Source of the DNA: an uncultured Oscillibacter sp.
GTDB lineage: Bacteria; Bacillota; Clostridia; Oscillospirales; Oscillospiraceae
Direction: 5' to 3'
DNA length: 64,000 bases
NCBI GenBank assembly: GCA_905200545.1
Contig: CAJKKQ010000014.1
Location: 3,510 to 67,509 of the forward strand
Shown: one piece after another, positions 20,030 through 27,773 of the stretch
Numbering within the stretch: position 1 is the stretch's first letter
How the letters are laid out: each line of letters starts with the position of its first letter
The notes under the pieces: model-generated
Seen by the model: the letters and a program-made list of their open reading frames with translations, nothing else
Databases searched by the model: none
What the model was told of the DNA's origin: nothing
Position numbers and translations under genes: made by a program

Positions 20030-21007
20030 TCAAACGCCCGGGATGCCCGCACCTCTCGGAATCCGTAAGATCGGAACATCGTTCAATGCGTTTTCCGGAA
20101 TCATCCCGTTCTCCACTCTCCCGATATTATCGGCAAAAAAGCGGTAGCGTCCGGCATGAAATCTTACGCCGTCCGGCAACCCTGCCGTATGGGGCGTCAA
20201 AATCACATTGGGCAGATCCCGCAGCGGACTGTGAACCGCCAGGGGCTCCTGTTCATATACGTCCAGACATGCACCCGCGATCTTCCCCTCCTCCAGCGCT
20301 TGGATCAAATCGGCCTCCTTGACCACAGCGCCCCGGGCCGTATTGATGAAAAGCGCATCGTTCCGCATCTTCCCGAAGGCCTCCCCATCTATCATATGAT
20401 AGGTAGAGGCATTCAAAGGCACATGCACGGTAATCACGCTGCTTTGCGCATAGAGCTGATCCACTTCCACCCGTTCCACATAAGGCGGAGCAGGATTTCC
20501 ATGTTCCGCGGCCATGATCCGCATGCCAAACGCCCGGCAATAGCCGGCAACTCTTTGGCCGATCCTGCCCAATCCAATGATCCCGATGGTCTTTCCAAAG
20601 AGCTCCGAACCGGAATAGCACAATTCCCCCTGATCCCTGTGTTCCTTCATAAACCTGTCGAGATACGGAAGGTTCTTATACCACCCCAGCATCAGTGCCA
20701 TCACATGCTCCGCAACCGCCGCTGCATTCACGCCCGCGGCATTGCAGACCCGGATACCCCGTTTCGTACAAGCCGCAACATCCACGTTGTCAAAGCCGGA
20801 ACCCGTCTGGATCATCACCAGACCAGGAGCCTGATCCAAAACATGGTCATCCACTGTAAAATGCTCCGGGATGATCACGTCGGCTTTCTGTAAGAAATCC
20901 CAGACCTCATTCTCCGTAACGATATGAATCTCCCACCGGCAGGGAAAAGCGGCTCTGATCCGCTCCCTGACATCTGGGGGAAAATCTCCCACCACCACAA
21001 CATGCAT
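20030..21007 (-). CDS. D-isomer-specific 2-hydroxyacid dehydrogenase family protein
   Basis: The 325-residue cytosolic NAD-dependent enzyme belongs to the SerA/D-lactate dehydrogenase group. The Rossmann motif GIIGLGRIGQRVAGY sits near the middle. The catalytic triad motifs are present: NTARGAVV with the substrate Arg region, LDVYEQEPL with the Glu, and TPHTAG with the His. The substrate is not evident; no ACT domain is present, so it is not a typical long SerA. The ATG at 21007 follows GGAGGGG. It is a lone minus-strand gene beside the tRNA. Confidence 0.85.
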   Translation of the reverse strand: MHVVVVGDFPPDVRERIRAAFPCRWEIHIVTENEVWDFLQKADVIIPEHFTVDDHVLDQAPGLVMIQTGSGFDNVDVAACTKRGIRVCNAAGVNAAAVAEHVMALMLGWYKNLPYLDRFMKEHRDQGELCYSGSELFGKTIGIIGLGRIGQRVAGYCRAFGMRIMAAEHGNPAPPYVERVEVDQLYAQSSVITVHVPLNASTYHMIDGEAFGKMRNDALFINTARGAVVKEADLIQALEEGKIAGACLDVYEQEPLAVHSPLRDLPNVILTPHTAGLPDGVRFHAGRYRFFADNIGRVENGMIPENALNDVPILRIPRGAGIPGV

Positions 21008-21261
21008 TGCGCTTCTCCCCTCCTGATTTCCGCTGCAAAAGGGACTTTGCTCTATTTTATCGGCAAATCCGCAAAATCTCAAGTCATCCTCTCGGGACAC
21101 CTTTCTCCCGGGTCATCTTTCCTGTTCCATACGCCGGATCCCTCATGTGCATCATGGGCGGGTTCCGGCGTTTTTCCATCTTCTTTTTCGACTTGTGAAA
21201 CATTTCCCTCCCCCGCGGTGTTATGATAGATGAAAGGAACTTTCACGACGGAGGAACACCA

Positions 21262-21750
21262 ATGGAAACTTGGGAGCTGGAACGAACCGCGGCACAGTAC
21301 GGCGACACCATCTACCGGGTAGCCCTGCAGTACACAGGTCATCCCTGTGACGCGGAGGATGTGCTGCAAGATGTGCTGCTGGAATGCTTCCGTAAGCAAA
21401 ATTCCTTTACATCCCCTGAACATGAACGCCGGTGGCTGCTGCGGGTGACCATCAACAAAAGCAAAAACCTCCTGCGGACTGCCCGGAGGCACCGGACAGT
21501 CCCCTTGGAAGAGATGCCGGAGACAGCGGCGCCTTCAGAGCCGGCCAGCCGGGCGCTGTACGAGGCGGTTCTCTCCCTCCCTCGAAATCAGCGGCTGACC
21601 GTGGATCTCTATTACTATGAGGGATACTCTACAGAGGAGATCGCCGCTTTGCTGGATATCCGGGCGGCCACAGTGCGCACCTGGCTGCGCCGGGCCCGGC
21701 TGACCTTGAAAAAACGACTGAAGGAGGACTGGGATGATGACCAACTCTGA
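21262..21750 (+). CDS. RNA polymerase sigma factor, ECF-like sigma-70 family
   Basis: The 162-residue protein has region 2 (YGDTIYRVALQYTGHPCDAEDVLQDVLLECF, in pieces) and region 4 (LPRNQRLTVDLYYYEGYSTEEIAALLDIRAATVRTWLRRAR). Its length is typical for ECF factors that transcribe a small regulon. The ATG at 21262 has GGAGGAAC upstream. It overlaps the next gene by 17 bp, which encodes a membrane-anchored DUF4179-type protein. The pair is therefore a likely sigma/anti-sigma unit. The signal and regulon are unknown. Confidence 0.9.
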   Translation: METWELERTAAQYGDTIYRVALQYTGHPCDAEDVLQDVLLECFRKQNSFTSPEHERRWLLRVTINKSKNLLRTARRHRTVPLEEMPETAAPSEPASRALYEAVLSLPRNQRLTVDLYYYEGYSTEEIAALLDIRAATVRTWLRRARLTLKKRLKEDWDDDQL

Positions 21751-22735
21751 ACGCTATCGCTCCGCTTTTTCCCATGTCCGCGCCCCGTCAGGGTGCGTCC
21801 AGCAGGCACTGGAACAGGCCAGCTCCCCGCAGAATGCCCGCCCCAAGTGCCGCCCGCTGCGGCGGATGGTCATTCTGGCGGCAGCTGCAGCCATTTTGAC
21901 CATGTCTGTAGGTGCAGAGCTCTCGGACGGCTCCGTCAGCAATCTTCTGGCCCCCCTCTACGGCAATGCCCAGACAGAACTGGTGGACAATGTGGGCCGG
22001 CCGGTGGATGCCTCCGTCACGGTGAACGGCTACACCCTCACCGCCGACGCAGTCATCGGCGACCGCTACAACATCGCCATCGTTTACACCCTTACCCGGG
22101 ATGACGGACAGCCCATCCCGGAGAACGTCTCTTTTGACAGTTACAGCAATGCCTATCACAACTTCTCCTCCGGCGGCGGCTCCTGGCAATACTGCCGGGA
22201 CGGGGATCTGCCGGACAACCAGCTGCGGATCGTGGAGCGGTGGACCAGCTCCGCCGTGCTTCCTTTTTTCCGGGGCATCCATGTGGTCTTTGAGGATCTG
22301 GAGTTTCTGGATCCGCAAAGCGGCAAATGGTCTACCCTGGCAGAGGGAACCTGGGAGCTGCGCTTTACAGCCCGCTACCGGGATACCACCATTTCAGTTC
22401 CCTCAGAAGATATCAACGTTCCTGGCACAAAATTTCAGATTTACAAGATCCTTCTCTCCCCGCTGGGCATCCATATGGATCTGAAGCTTCGCTCTGCCGA
22501 TACCGATGATATCCGCACTCAATCGGGCAATGACCCCAATGCCGGGCTCACGGTCTCCCTGCATCTGACCGACGGCACCGATCTGGCGGTGGAAGACTGT
22601 AACCTTCACTTCGGCGGCGGGGAGGGGTCCGATTGGCGAGGGGATTACGGAGCGCTCTTCGACCAGCCCATCCCCCTGGAGGATATCGATGCCCTGGTGA
22701 TCTGCGGTGCGGAGGTGCCGGTGAAGATCCCGTAA
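21734..22735 (+). CDS. DUF4179-type membrane protein, likely anti-sigma factor
   Basis: The 333-residue protein has a short cytoplasmic N-terminus (~45 residues), one membrane segment (MVILAAAAAILTMSVGAEL, about 45-63) and a large extracytoplasmic beta-rich region. That region contains the DUF4179-like part (VTVNGYTLTADAVIGDRYNIAIVYTLT). It is translationally coupled to the upstream sigma factor, which supports an anti-sigma role. AAGGAGG precedes two consecutive ATGs; the first is used here. The outer domain may sense an envelope signal, which is inference. Confidence 0.8.
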   Translation: MMTNSERYRSAFSHVRAPSGCVQQALEQASSPQNARPKCRPLRRMVILAAAAAILTMSVGAELSDGSVSNLLAPLYGNAQTELVDNVGRPVDASVTVNGYTLTADAVIGDRYNIAIVYTLTRDDGQPIPENVSFDSYSNAYHNFSSGGGSWQYCRDGDLPDNQLRIVERWTSSAVLPFFRGIHVVFEDLEFLDPQSGKWSTLAEGTWELRFTARYRDTTISVPSEDINVPGTKFQIYKILLSPLGIHMDLKLRSADTDDIRTQSGNDPNAGLTVSLHLTDGTDLAVEDCNLHFGGGEGSDWRGDYGALFDQPIPLEDIDALVICGAEVPVKIP

Positions 22736-22792
22736 AGACACATAAGCAGCTTCCTCCGTTTCCGCTCCGCTTCAATGCCATACCCGGACGTA

Positions 22793-22832
22793 AAACGCCT
22801 GTGTTCTCAAAAGAACACAGGCGTTTCGTTTT
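22793..22832. terminator. intrinsic terminator between converging units
   Basis: A 15-bp perfect stem AAACGCCTGTGTTCT/AGAACACAGGCGTTT (22793-22807 with 22812-22826) has T-runs on both sides. It shares its core CCTGTGTTC with the tRNA-Arg terminator. Confidence 0.9.
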
Positions 22833-22886
22833 TCATTTCAATGGAGGCCGGAGAATGAAGGACAGCGGAACAAGACGGCCCTCCAA

Positions 22887-24242
22887 TCAGCCCTTGCGCT
22901 TCCGGCTCTCCTCCCACAGCTCCTCCGCCGCGGGCTTCCAGCTTTCCGCATAGGGCCGGCACTTGTCGCACAGGTGGTCCACCATCTCCGGGGACTGCAG
23001 ATCCGTGGACTTGGCCCCCGTCTTCTTCACCATCTCCCGCAGCCGCTCCGGATTTTCCAGCATGGGACACGGCCGCAGCATGTTCTCATTGAAGGGCTGC
23101 CCGTCGTGGTAGGCCATGAACAGCGGGCTCTTCAGCGCTTCCAGCAGCGTGTGGTCGTGGATGTTCACGTTGGAGTAGTGGATAAACACGCAGGGCTCCA
23201 CGTCTCCGGCGGCGTTGATGTGCAGGTAGTTCCGCCCGCCGGCGATGCAGCCTCCCACATACTCCGCGTCGTTCTGGAAGTCCATGCTGAAAATGGGCTT
23301 TGTCTTCCGGTAGGCACGGATCCGCTCATATACCGTCTTCCGCTGCTCCGGAGTGGGCAGCAGTTCCACCGCCGCGTCGTTTCCCACCGGCATGTAGTGG
23401 AAGAACCACACGAACAGCGCCCCCGCCTCCACGATCATGTCGAAGTAGGCTTCGCTGCTGATGTCGTCGTAGTTGGCGCTGGTGTAGCAGGTGGAGATGC
23501 CGAAGGGCAGCTTGTGGTCCTTGAGCAGCTTCATGGCCGCCTGCACCTTTTGGAAGATACCCTGGCCCCGGCGTCCATCGTTGGCGGCCTCAAAGCCCTC
23601 CAGGCTGATGGCCGGGATAAAGTTCTTCACCCGCAGCATCTCCTGGCAGAAGGCCTCGTCAATGAGGGTGCCGTTGGTGAAAGCCAAAAACTCGCAGTCC
23701 GGGTGCATTTCACAGAGGCGGATCAGGTCTGCCTTGCGCACCATGGGCTCTCCGCCGGTGTAGATGTACATATGGGTGCCCAGTTCCTTACCCTGGCGGA
23801 TGATGCTGTCGATGGTATCCAGATCCAGGTTCAGGTTATGGCCGTATTCTGCCGCCCAGCACCCGGTGCACCGGAGGTTGCAGGCGGAGGTGGGATCCAG
23901 CAAAATGGCCCAGGGCACATTGCAGTTCTCTTTTTCCGCCACCTCCTTCTGCCGGGCACTGCCCTTGAGGGAGGCGTTGACCATAAAGTTCTGGAGGAAT
24001 GCCTTGCGTACGCCTTCGTCCAGAGCAAAGATCTTCATGATCAGCTGGTACCAGTTTCCCTTTTCCGCGATGGCCTTGCGGATCACAGCCCGTTCCGGGG
24101 CATACCACCCCTCCGGGACAGCCTGATCCACTACCTGCATCGCCTTGGACAAATTGGCCTCCGGGTCTTTTTCCAGATAGTGCAGCACCGTGGCTACAGC
24201 GGCGGAAAATGCCGCGCCCTTCACACTCTTTGTCAAATCCAT
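22887..24242 (-). CDS. radical SAM protein of unknown substrate
   Basis: The 451-residue enzyme has a helical N-terminal extension of about 105 residues. The [4Fe-4S]/SAM motif C121-x3-C125-x2-C128 (CNLRCTGC) and the GGEP motif (YTGGEPMVRK) follow. Further cysteines lie late in the protein (GGCIAGGRN, EPCVF, RPCPML, LCDKCRP) and suggest a SPASM/twitch-like auxiliary cluster region. The overall look recalls the HpnH/anSME end of the superfamily, but I cannot assign a substrate. It is preceded by GGAGGAAA and by an unusual structured leader with promoter and terminator (24346-24499). Confidence 0.85.
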   Translation of the reverse strand: MDLTKSVKGAAFSAAVATVLHYLEKDPEANLSKAMQVVDQAVPEGWYAPERAVIRKAIAEKGNWYQLIMKIFALDEGVRKAFLQNFMVNASLKGSARQKEVAEKENCNVPWAILLDPTSACNLRCTGCWAAEYGHNLNLDLDTIDSIIRQGKELGTHMYIYTGGEPMVRKADLIRLCEMHPDCEFLAFTNGTLIDEAFCQEMLRVKNFIPAISLEGFEAANDGRRGQGIFQKVQAAMKLLKDHKLPFGISTCYTSANYDDISSEAYFDMIVEAGALFVWFFHYMPVGNDAAVELLPTPEQRKTVYERIRAYRKTKPIFSMDFQNDAEYVGGCIAGGRNYLHINAAGDVEPCVFIHYSNVNIHDHTLLEALKSPLFMAYHDGQPFNENMLRPCPMLENPERLREMVKKTGAKSTDLQSPEMVDHLCDKCRPYAESWKPAAEELWEESRKRKG

Positions 24243-24345
24243 ATCAGCTTTCCTCCATTTCTTTCTATAATTTATGCTGGTAAATCCATGTTCCCTCCAC
24301 TTTTTCGGACAAATCCGTGATATTTAATGAGACATAACGGATTAT

Positions 24346-24465
24346 AAAAAAAACGCCGCTGGTTTGCTTTCAAACCAACGGCGGTTTTACAGCCATTCCC
24401 GCAAGCGGGAACCGCCCGTCCGGCAGCGCCGGGGAGCATTTCGGGGGTTCTGTCCCTCATTCTTC
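24346..24465 (-). ncRNA. candidate structured leader or small RNA upstream of the radical SAM gene
   Basis: A transcript of about 120 nt is predicted from the promoter at 24472-24499 to a U8 terminator. Elements in RNA order are a C-rich hairpin CCGGC-GCU-GCCGG, a UUCCCG-CUUG-CGGGAA hairpin with a stable CUUG tetraloop, and a 13-bp terminator stem with AAAG loop (24354-24366 with 24371-24383). The single mismatch in the DNA is a U-G wobble only in the minus-strand RNA, so that strand is the transcribed one. The segment GGCGGUU before the tetraloop hairpin can pair with AACCGCC of the terminator, giving an antiterminator alternative. I do not recognise a known riboswitch class. The radical SAM gene starts about 100 nt downstream. 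Confidence 0.55.
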
Positions 24466-24471
24466 TCTTCT

Positions 24472-24499
24472 ATTATAACATTCTGCAAATGGGATGCAA
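24472..24499 (-). promoter_or_regulatory. strong promoter of the candidate leader RNA
   Basis: On the minus strand TTGCAT (24499-24494), a 16-bp spacer and a perfect TATAAT (24477-24472) lie about 7 bp before the predicted RNA start. Confidence 0.75.
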
Positions 24500-24604
24500 G
24501 GAAAATTTCCCCGGTGCCTTTGGTGCAGTCTCACAAAACAGCAGAACTCCCACCGCAAGCACCGTACTGATACGGAACGACAACAGTAAAAGCCGCTCTT
24601 CCCG

Positions 24605-25099
24605 TCACGCCGCCGCCAGCTGGCGGGCGAACAAACGGCGAAACAGCAAACGGGTAATGGGCCCGGCGGCGAAGAGATTCCAAAGCAGGGCCATGGGATA
24701 ATTCTTCAGCACGGTTCCCACCCAATAGGCTGGCAGCTCTCCCCAACTTCCTCCTGCCATTACAACGGAAAACAGCACTGCCGCCACAGCACTCATGGTT
24801 GGACACATCACGAGTACGGTGCAGCAGGAGATGAAGATGGTATGAAGGAACGGGCTGTCCGCATCCCGGCAGATTTTTTCCGCCAGCTTATGCCCGATCC
24901 GGTTGCCCCACAGATTGGAAAAGAAAAACACAAAGATCCACATGTAGGCCGCCTCCAAAAGGGCATCCCAAAACACCCGGTTGGTCATCTGCGAAAGGCC
25001 GCCCTCTTTCAACGCCACATTATACACCTCCATTCCATATGCCATGGTGATGGACATGATGAGTCCAAAAATAATACCCTGGAACTTGGTTTTCAGCAT
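24605..25099 (-). CDS. DUF2798-type integral membrane protein
   Basis: The 164-residue protein has about four hydrophobic segments: IIFGLIMSITMAYGMEVYN, AAYMWIFVFFFSNLW, TIFISCCTVLVMCPTMSAVAAVLFSVVMAGG and the YPMALLWNLFAAGPIT end. Conserved features agree with DUF2798 small membrane proteins. The function is unknown. The ATG at 25099 has GAAAGGAG upstream. A consensus promoter and a terminator-like hairpin precede it, so its expression may be attenuated. Confidence 0.75.
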   Translation of the reverse strand: MLKTKFQGIIFGLIMSITMAYGMEVYNVALKEGGLSQMTNRVFWDALLEAAYMWIFVFFFSNLWGNRIGHKLAEKICRDADSPFLHTIFISCCTVLVMCPTMSAVAAVLFSVVMAGGSWGELPAYWVGTVLKNYPMALLWNLFAAGPITRLLFRRLFARQLAAA

Positions 25100-25123
25100 A
25101 ATAAACGCTCCTTTCAAAATAAA

Positions 25124-25160
25124 AAAGCGTGTCACGACGGATCTCGTCATGACACGCTTT
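25124..25160 (-). terminator. terminator-like hairpin in the DUF2798 gene leader
   Basis: A 16-bp stem (25124-25139 with 25145-25160) is followed on the minus strand by CUUUUUUAUUUUG. The only DNA mismatch becomes a U-G wobble in the minus-strand RNA. It lies between the promoter and the ribosome binding site of the same gene, so it looks like an attenuator rather than an end-of-gene terminator. Confidence 0.7.
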
Positions 25161-25189
25161 GCGGAACACATTTGCTACACGCAGTTTGT

Positions 25190-25218
25190 ATTATAGCGGT
25201 GCAAAATTAAAATGTCAA
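25190..25218 (-). promoter_or_regulatory. consensus promoter of the DUF2798 gene
   Basis: On the minus strand a perfect TTGACA (25218-25213), a 17-bp spacer and a perfect TATAAT (25195-25190) are found. The predicted start is near 25183. Confidence 0.88.
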
Positions 25219-25336
25219 AGCAAAATTTCCATAGATTCCATGGAAAATCAGCAGCAGCCACCCGGAGAATCCCACAAGCCGGAACACTCTCTTCTCCCCA
25301 ATATGGAAATTTTTCTTGCCCTCTTTAGGGAAATCA

Positions 25337-25374
25337 TTGACATCCCTCGATAGTCTATGTATTATAATCATAGA
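25337..25374 (+). promoter_or_regulatory. promoter with dyad, likely PadR operator
   Basis: TTGACA (25337-25342), a 17-bp spacer and TATTAT (25360-25365) are overlapped by the inverted repeat TCTATGtattataatCATAGA (25354-25374). A repressor on this dyad would cover the -10 region. The operon's third gene encodes a PadR-type regulator. Confidence 0.65.
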
Positions 25375-25406
25375 TCACCGATGTATCCTGCAAGGAGGTG
25401 CGCAGC

Positions 25407-26276
25407 TTGACGGAGTTTTTCAAATGGTGCGATACCGCCACCCGGCAGGTGCGCTTTTTCTGGGACCGGAGCGACATCGCCGCAGAACTCACTGCCCACT
25501 ACGAAGACCATGTGAAGGACCTGGAGCGGATCGAGTTTGACCATGACCTGGCTCTGGAGCGTGCTTTGGAAGCCATGGGAGACGCAGAAGAGGTAGGCCG
25601 GGCACTGGACCGGGTCCACAAGCCCCTTCTGGGTTGGTTGTGGCTTGCAAGCAAGGTCATGGTCCCGGTCCTTGCGTTGGCTGCCTTCTTCGTTTTTGGC
25701 AGCAACATGAACTGGTTTTCCCGCTTTACCCATCCGGCGCCCCGGGACGGGCAGTATGAGGCTGACGGCTTCTTTCGCTTTTCTCCCGGCGACTGGGAAT
25801 GTGAACAGTCCGTCCGAGTCCTTACCGGAACGGGCGACTGTGTAGTGGAGCGCAGCGGCGACACCTGGTCGGTCCCCTACGCGGCAGTGTGGAAATGCGA
25901 CTATCCCGGTGACAACGACACCGCGGGCTATACCCTCTACTGGACCACGGTGGCCCTGGCGCGGGACGACCAAAATCCCTTTGACTCTCCACGCAGCGAC
26001 TTTACGGAGGACCTGATCCTGACCGCTTCCGATGGGACCTATTACGACACCTACTACGACTATATCGGCACCGATGAAAACGGCAAAGTGATCCGGGGTC
26101 CCGCCGACGGGCGCCTGGCTGTCAGCCAAACCGCTTCCGATCCCTTCCGAACGCTCTACTACATCTCCTTTACGGGCCCCACGCAGGATGACCCGCCCGG
26201 CGCATGGTGCGAACTCTCCTACCCCTACGGCGAGCCATGGACCATCCACATCGACTGGGAGGAGGCGGCGTCATGA
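25407..26276 (+). CDS. membrane protein with N-terminal HAAS/permease-prefix-like domain
   Basis: The 289-residue protein begins with a helical domain (SDIAAELTAHYEDHVKDLERIEFDHDLALERALEAMGDAEEVGRALD, in pieces, residues ~22-70). It resembles the HAAS/DUF1700-type prefix often paired with PadR regulators. One membrane segment follows (~75-95), then an extracytoplasmic beta-rich domain of unknown type. The start is a TTG at 25407 with AAGGAGG eight bases upstream; an earlier GTG overlaps that site. It is first in a three-gene operon ending in the PadR gene. Confidence 0.7.
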   Translation: MTEFFKWCDTATRQVRFFWDRSDIAAELTAHYEDHVKDLERIEFDHDLALERALEAMGDAEEVGRALDRVHKPLLGWLWLASKVMVPVLALAAFFVFGSNMNWFSRFTHPAPRDGQYEADGFFRFSPGDWECEQSVRVLTGTGDCVVERSGDTWSVPYAAVWKCDYPGDNDTAGYTLYWTTVALARDDQNPFDSPRSDFTEDLILTASDGTYYDTYYDYIGTDENGKVIRGPADGRLAVSQTASDPFRTLYYISFTGPTQDDPPGAWCELSYPYGEPWTIHIDWEEAAS

Positions 26277-26923
26277 AGATTCCCAGGCTCAACCGAAAGC
26301 AAAAGTTCCTGCGCAACCTCCTGGTAACTGCAGTGCTGATCTTCTGCGTGGAGTGGCATGAGGGCTTCCCCGCCTGGCGGATGGAGACGGTGATGCGGCG
26401 GGCAGAGGACGCCTGGCTGCTGGAGCCCGTCACAAACCTCTGGTTTGAAGATGTGGACCGGTTCGGCCGTCCGGTGCTCTACGGGGAAAACAACGGCCAG
26501 CTGATCTCCATAGTCTACAAAGACGGCTTTCTTGGGAACTATCTGGAGGATGTCACCTTGTACCAGCCGGGATTTCGGTATATCATGGATTATCGGACGG
26601 AGGTCGACGGCGACTACGTCAGCCGCACCGCACAGGTGATCGGCTTTCTGGAGGACGCGGCGCGGATGGAACTGGAGTTGACCCCGAAAGACACCCGCGG
26701 AACACAGGGTACGCTGACCCTGGAAGGAACCAAAATCAATGACCACTGCTTTGCTTTCGCCTCCACACCGGAGGAAACGCAAGCCGCCGGAATCTTGTGG
26801 ACCGAGGATCGCATCAGTTCCGGCGTACTGCGGATCTATGACAGCACCGGGATCTTGCAGGAAACACGTACATACGATACTCTGAATTTCTATTTTGCCA
26901 ATCAAAAAGGAGGGACAACATGA
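26273..26923 (+). CDS. hypothetical single-pass membrane protein
   Basis: The 216-residue protein has a basic N-terminus and one hydrophobic segment (FLRNLLVTAVLIFCVEW, about residues 10-26). A beta-rich outer region follows, without motifs I recognise. It starts in the stop codon of the preceding gene (ATGA) and ends in an ATGA overlap with the PadR gene. It is therefore tightly coupled in the operon. It may work with the preceding membrane protein, but this is only inferred from coupling. Confidence 0.65.
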   Translation: MKIPRLNRKQKFLRNLLVTAVLIFCVEWHEGFPAWRMETVMRRAEDAWLLEPVTNLWFEDVDRFGRPVLYGENNGQLISIVYKDGFLGNYLEDVTLYQPGFRYIMDYRTEVDGDYVSRTAQVIGFLEDAARMELELTPKDTRGTQGTLTLEGTKINDHCFAFASTPEETQAAGILWTEDRISSGVLRIYDSTGILQETRTYDTLNFYFANQKGGTT

Positions 26924-27252
26924 AAATCGACAAGAGCCTCATCAGCGGCAGCACTACCCTTTTGATTCTGTCCCTGCTGAGCCGGGAGGAACTATACGGA
27001 TACCAGATGATTACGGAACTCTCCCGCCGCTCCGACCACACCTTTGAACTCAAGGAAGGTACCCTCTACCCCATTCTCCACGGCCTGGAAGCCGACGGAC
27101 TGGTGACAGTCCGGGAAAAAGCGGCGGAGACGGGCCGGATGCGCAAATATTACCGCATCACCAAAAAGGGCCTGAAAATGCTGGAGGAGAAAAAAGCGGA
27201 ATGGTCCTTCTTTGCCGAGAAGGTCAACGCCGTGATTTGCAGTACAGTGTAA
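26920..27252 (+). CDS. PadR family transcriptional regulator
   Basis: The 110-residue winged-helix regulator starts with the typical PadR run (LISGSTTLLILSLLSREELYGYQMI) and has EGTLYPILHGLEADGLV in the wing region. It is the last gene of its operon, unlike many PadR-HAAS pairs where it comes first. It probably represses the dyad-bearing promoter at 25337-25374, giving autoregulation. Confidence 0.92.
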   Translation: MKIDKSLISGSTTLLILSLLSREELYGYQMITELSRRSDHTFELKEGTLYPILHGLEADGLVTVREKAAETGRMRKYYRITKKGLKMLEEKKAEWSFFAEKVNAVICSTV

Positions 27253-27272
27253 AGGAAATTCACATCACATGA

Positions 27273-27311
27273 GGAAGCGTCCCTGGAGAGCTGGGGGCGC
27301 TTCCTTTTTTC
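27273..27311 (+). terminator. intrinsic terminator of the PadR operon
   Basis: An 11-bp stem GGAAGCGTCCC/GGGGCGCTTCC (27273-27283 with 27294-27304, one G-U) is followed by TTTTTT. Confidence 0.85.
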
Positions 27312-27333
27312 CTCTTCTACCCGGAAAGAGGAC

Positions 27334-27384
27334 TTGACAGATTTATTCTATAATTGTAGAATATCAATATACTACAAACGTAGA
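27334..27384 (+). promoter_or_regulatory. promoter with two BlaI-type operators
   Basis: TTGACA (27334-27339), a 17-bp spacer and TAGAAT (27357-27362) form the promoter. Two similar dyads lie on it: TTCTATAATTGTAGAA (27346-27361) and ACTACAAACGTAGA (27371-27384). They share CTAYAANNGTAG and are 24 bp apart centre to centre. This fits cooperative binding of the dimeric BlaI/MecI-type repressor encoded next. Confidence 0.8.
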
Positions 27385-27395
27385 GGAGTGATCCT

Positions 27396-27773
27396 GTGAA
27401 GCAGCCTATCCGCCGTCTGCCGGACGCTGAGCTGGAGGTGATGCAAGCTGTCTGGGCCTGTGAACCCCCCATTTTCCGCAAGGATCTGGAGGCCATTCTG
27501 GCCTCCACCCACCCTATGGCTGTCACCACCCTGCTGACCCTGCTGACCCGCCTGAGCGAAAAGGGCTTTATCTCCATCGAAAAAGACGGCCGCCGGAGCC
27601 GGTATGTCCCCCTGGTGACCCGGCAGGACTATCTGGCCGCCCAGAGCAGCACCTTCTTTCACAAGCTCTGTGGGGGAAATCTGTCCACCTTTGCCGCCGC
27701 CCTGTGTGAGAGCGGCCTGAGCCGGGAGGAGCTGGAGGAGTTGCGGGACCTGCTGGAAAGGGACGCCCTATGA
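27396..27773 (+). CDS. blaI: BlaI/MecI/CopY family transcriptional repressor
   Basis: The 125-residue winged-helix repressor has the family N-terminus (LPDAELEVMQAVWACEPPIFRKDLEAIL, in pieces) and the wing KGFISIEKDGRRSRYVPLV. In the classic system a membrane metalloprotease relays a beta-lactam signal and the repressor is cut. Start is GTG at 27396 with AGAGGAG upstream. It overlaps the M56 peptidase gene by 4 bp. No beta-lactamase gene is seen nearby, so the inducing signal and targets may differ. Confidence 0.92.
   Translation: MKQPIRRLPDAELEVMQAVWACEPPIFRKDLEAILASTHPMAVTTLLTLLTRLSEKGFISIEKDGRRSRYVPLVTRQDYLAAQSSTFFHKLCGGNLSTFAAALCESGLSREELEELRDLLERDAL

Noticed and set aside
22793..22832. 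Interspersed repeat family linking the terminators at 19947 and 22793
   Set aside because: The shared core CCTGTGTTC is short and both are plain terminators; two copies are not enough to call a repeat family.
24346..24465. T-box, SAM, TPP, FMN, ZTP, guanidine or c-di-GMP riboswitch
   Set aside because: None of the conserved core words of these classes that I know can be found in the leader, so no known name was given.
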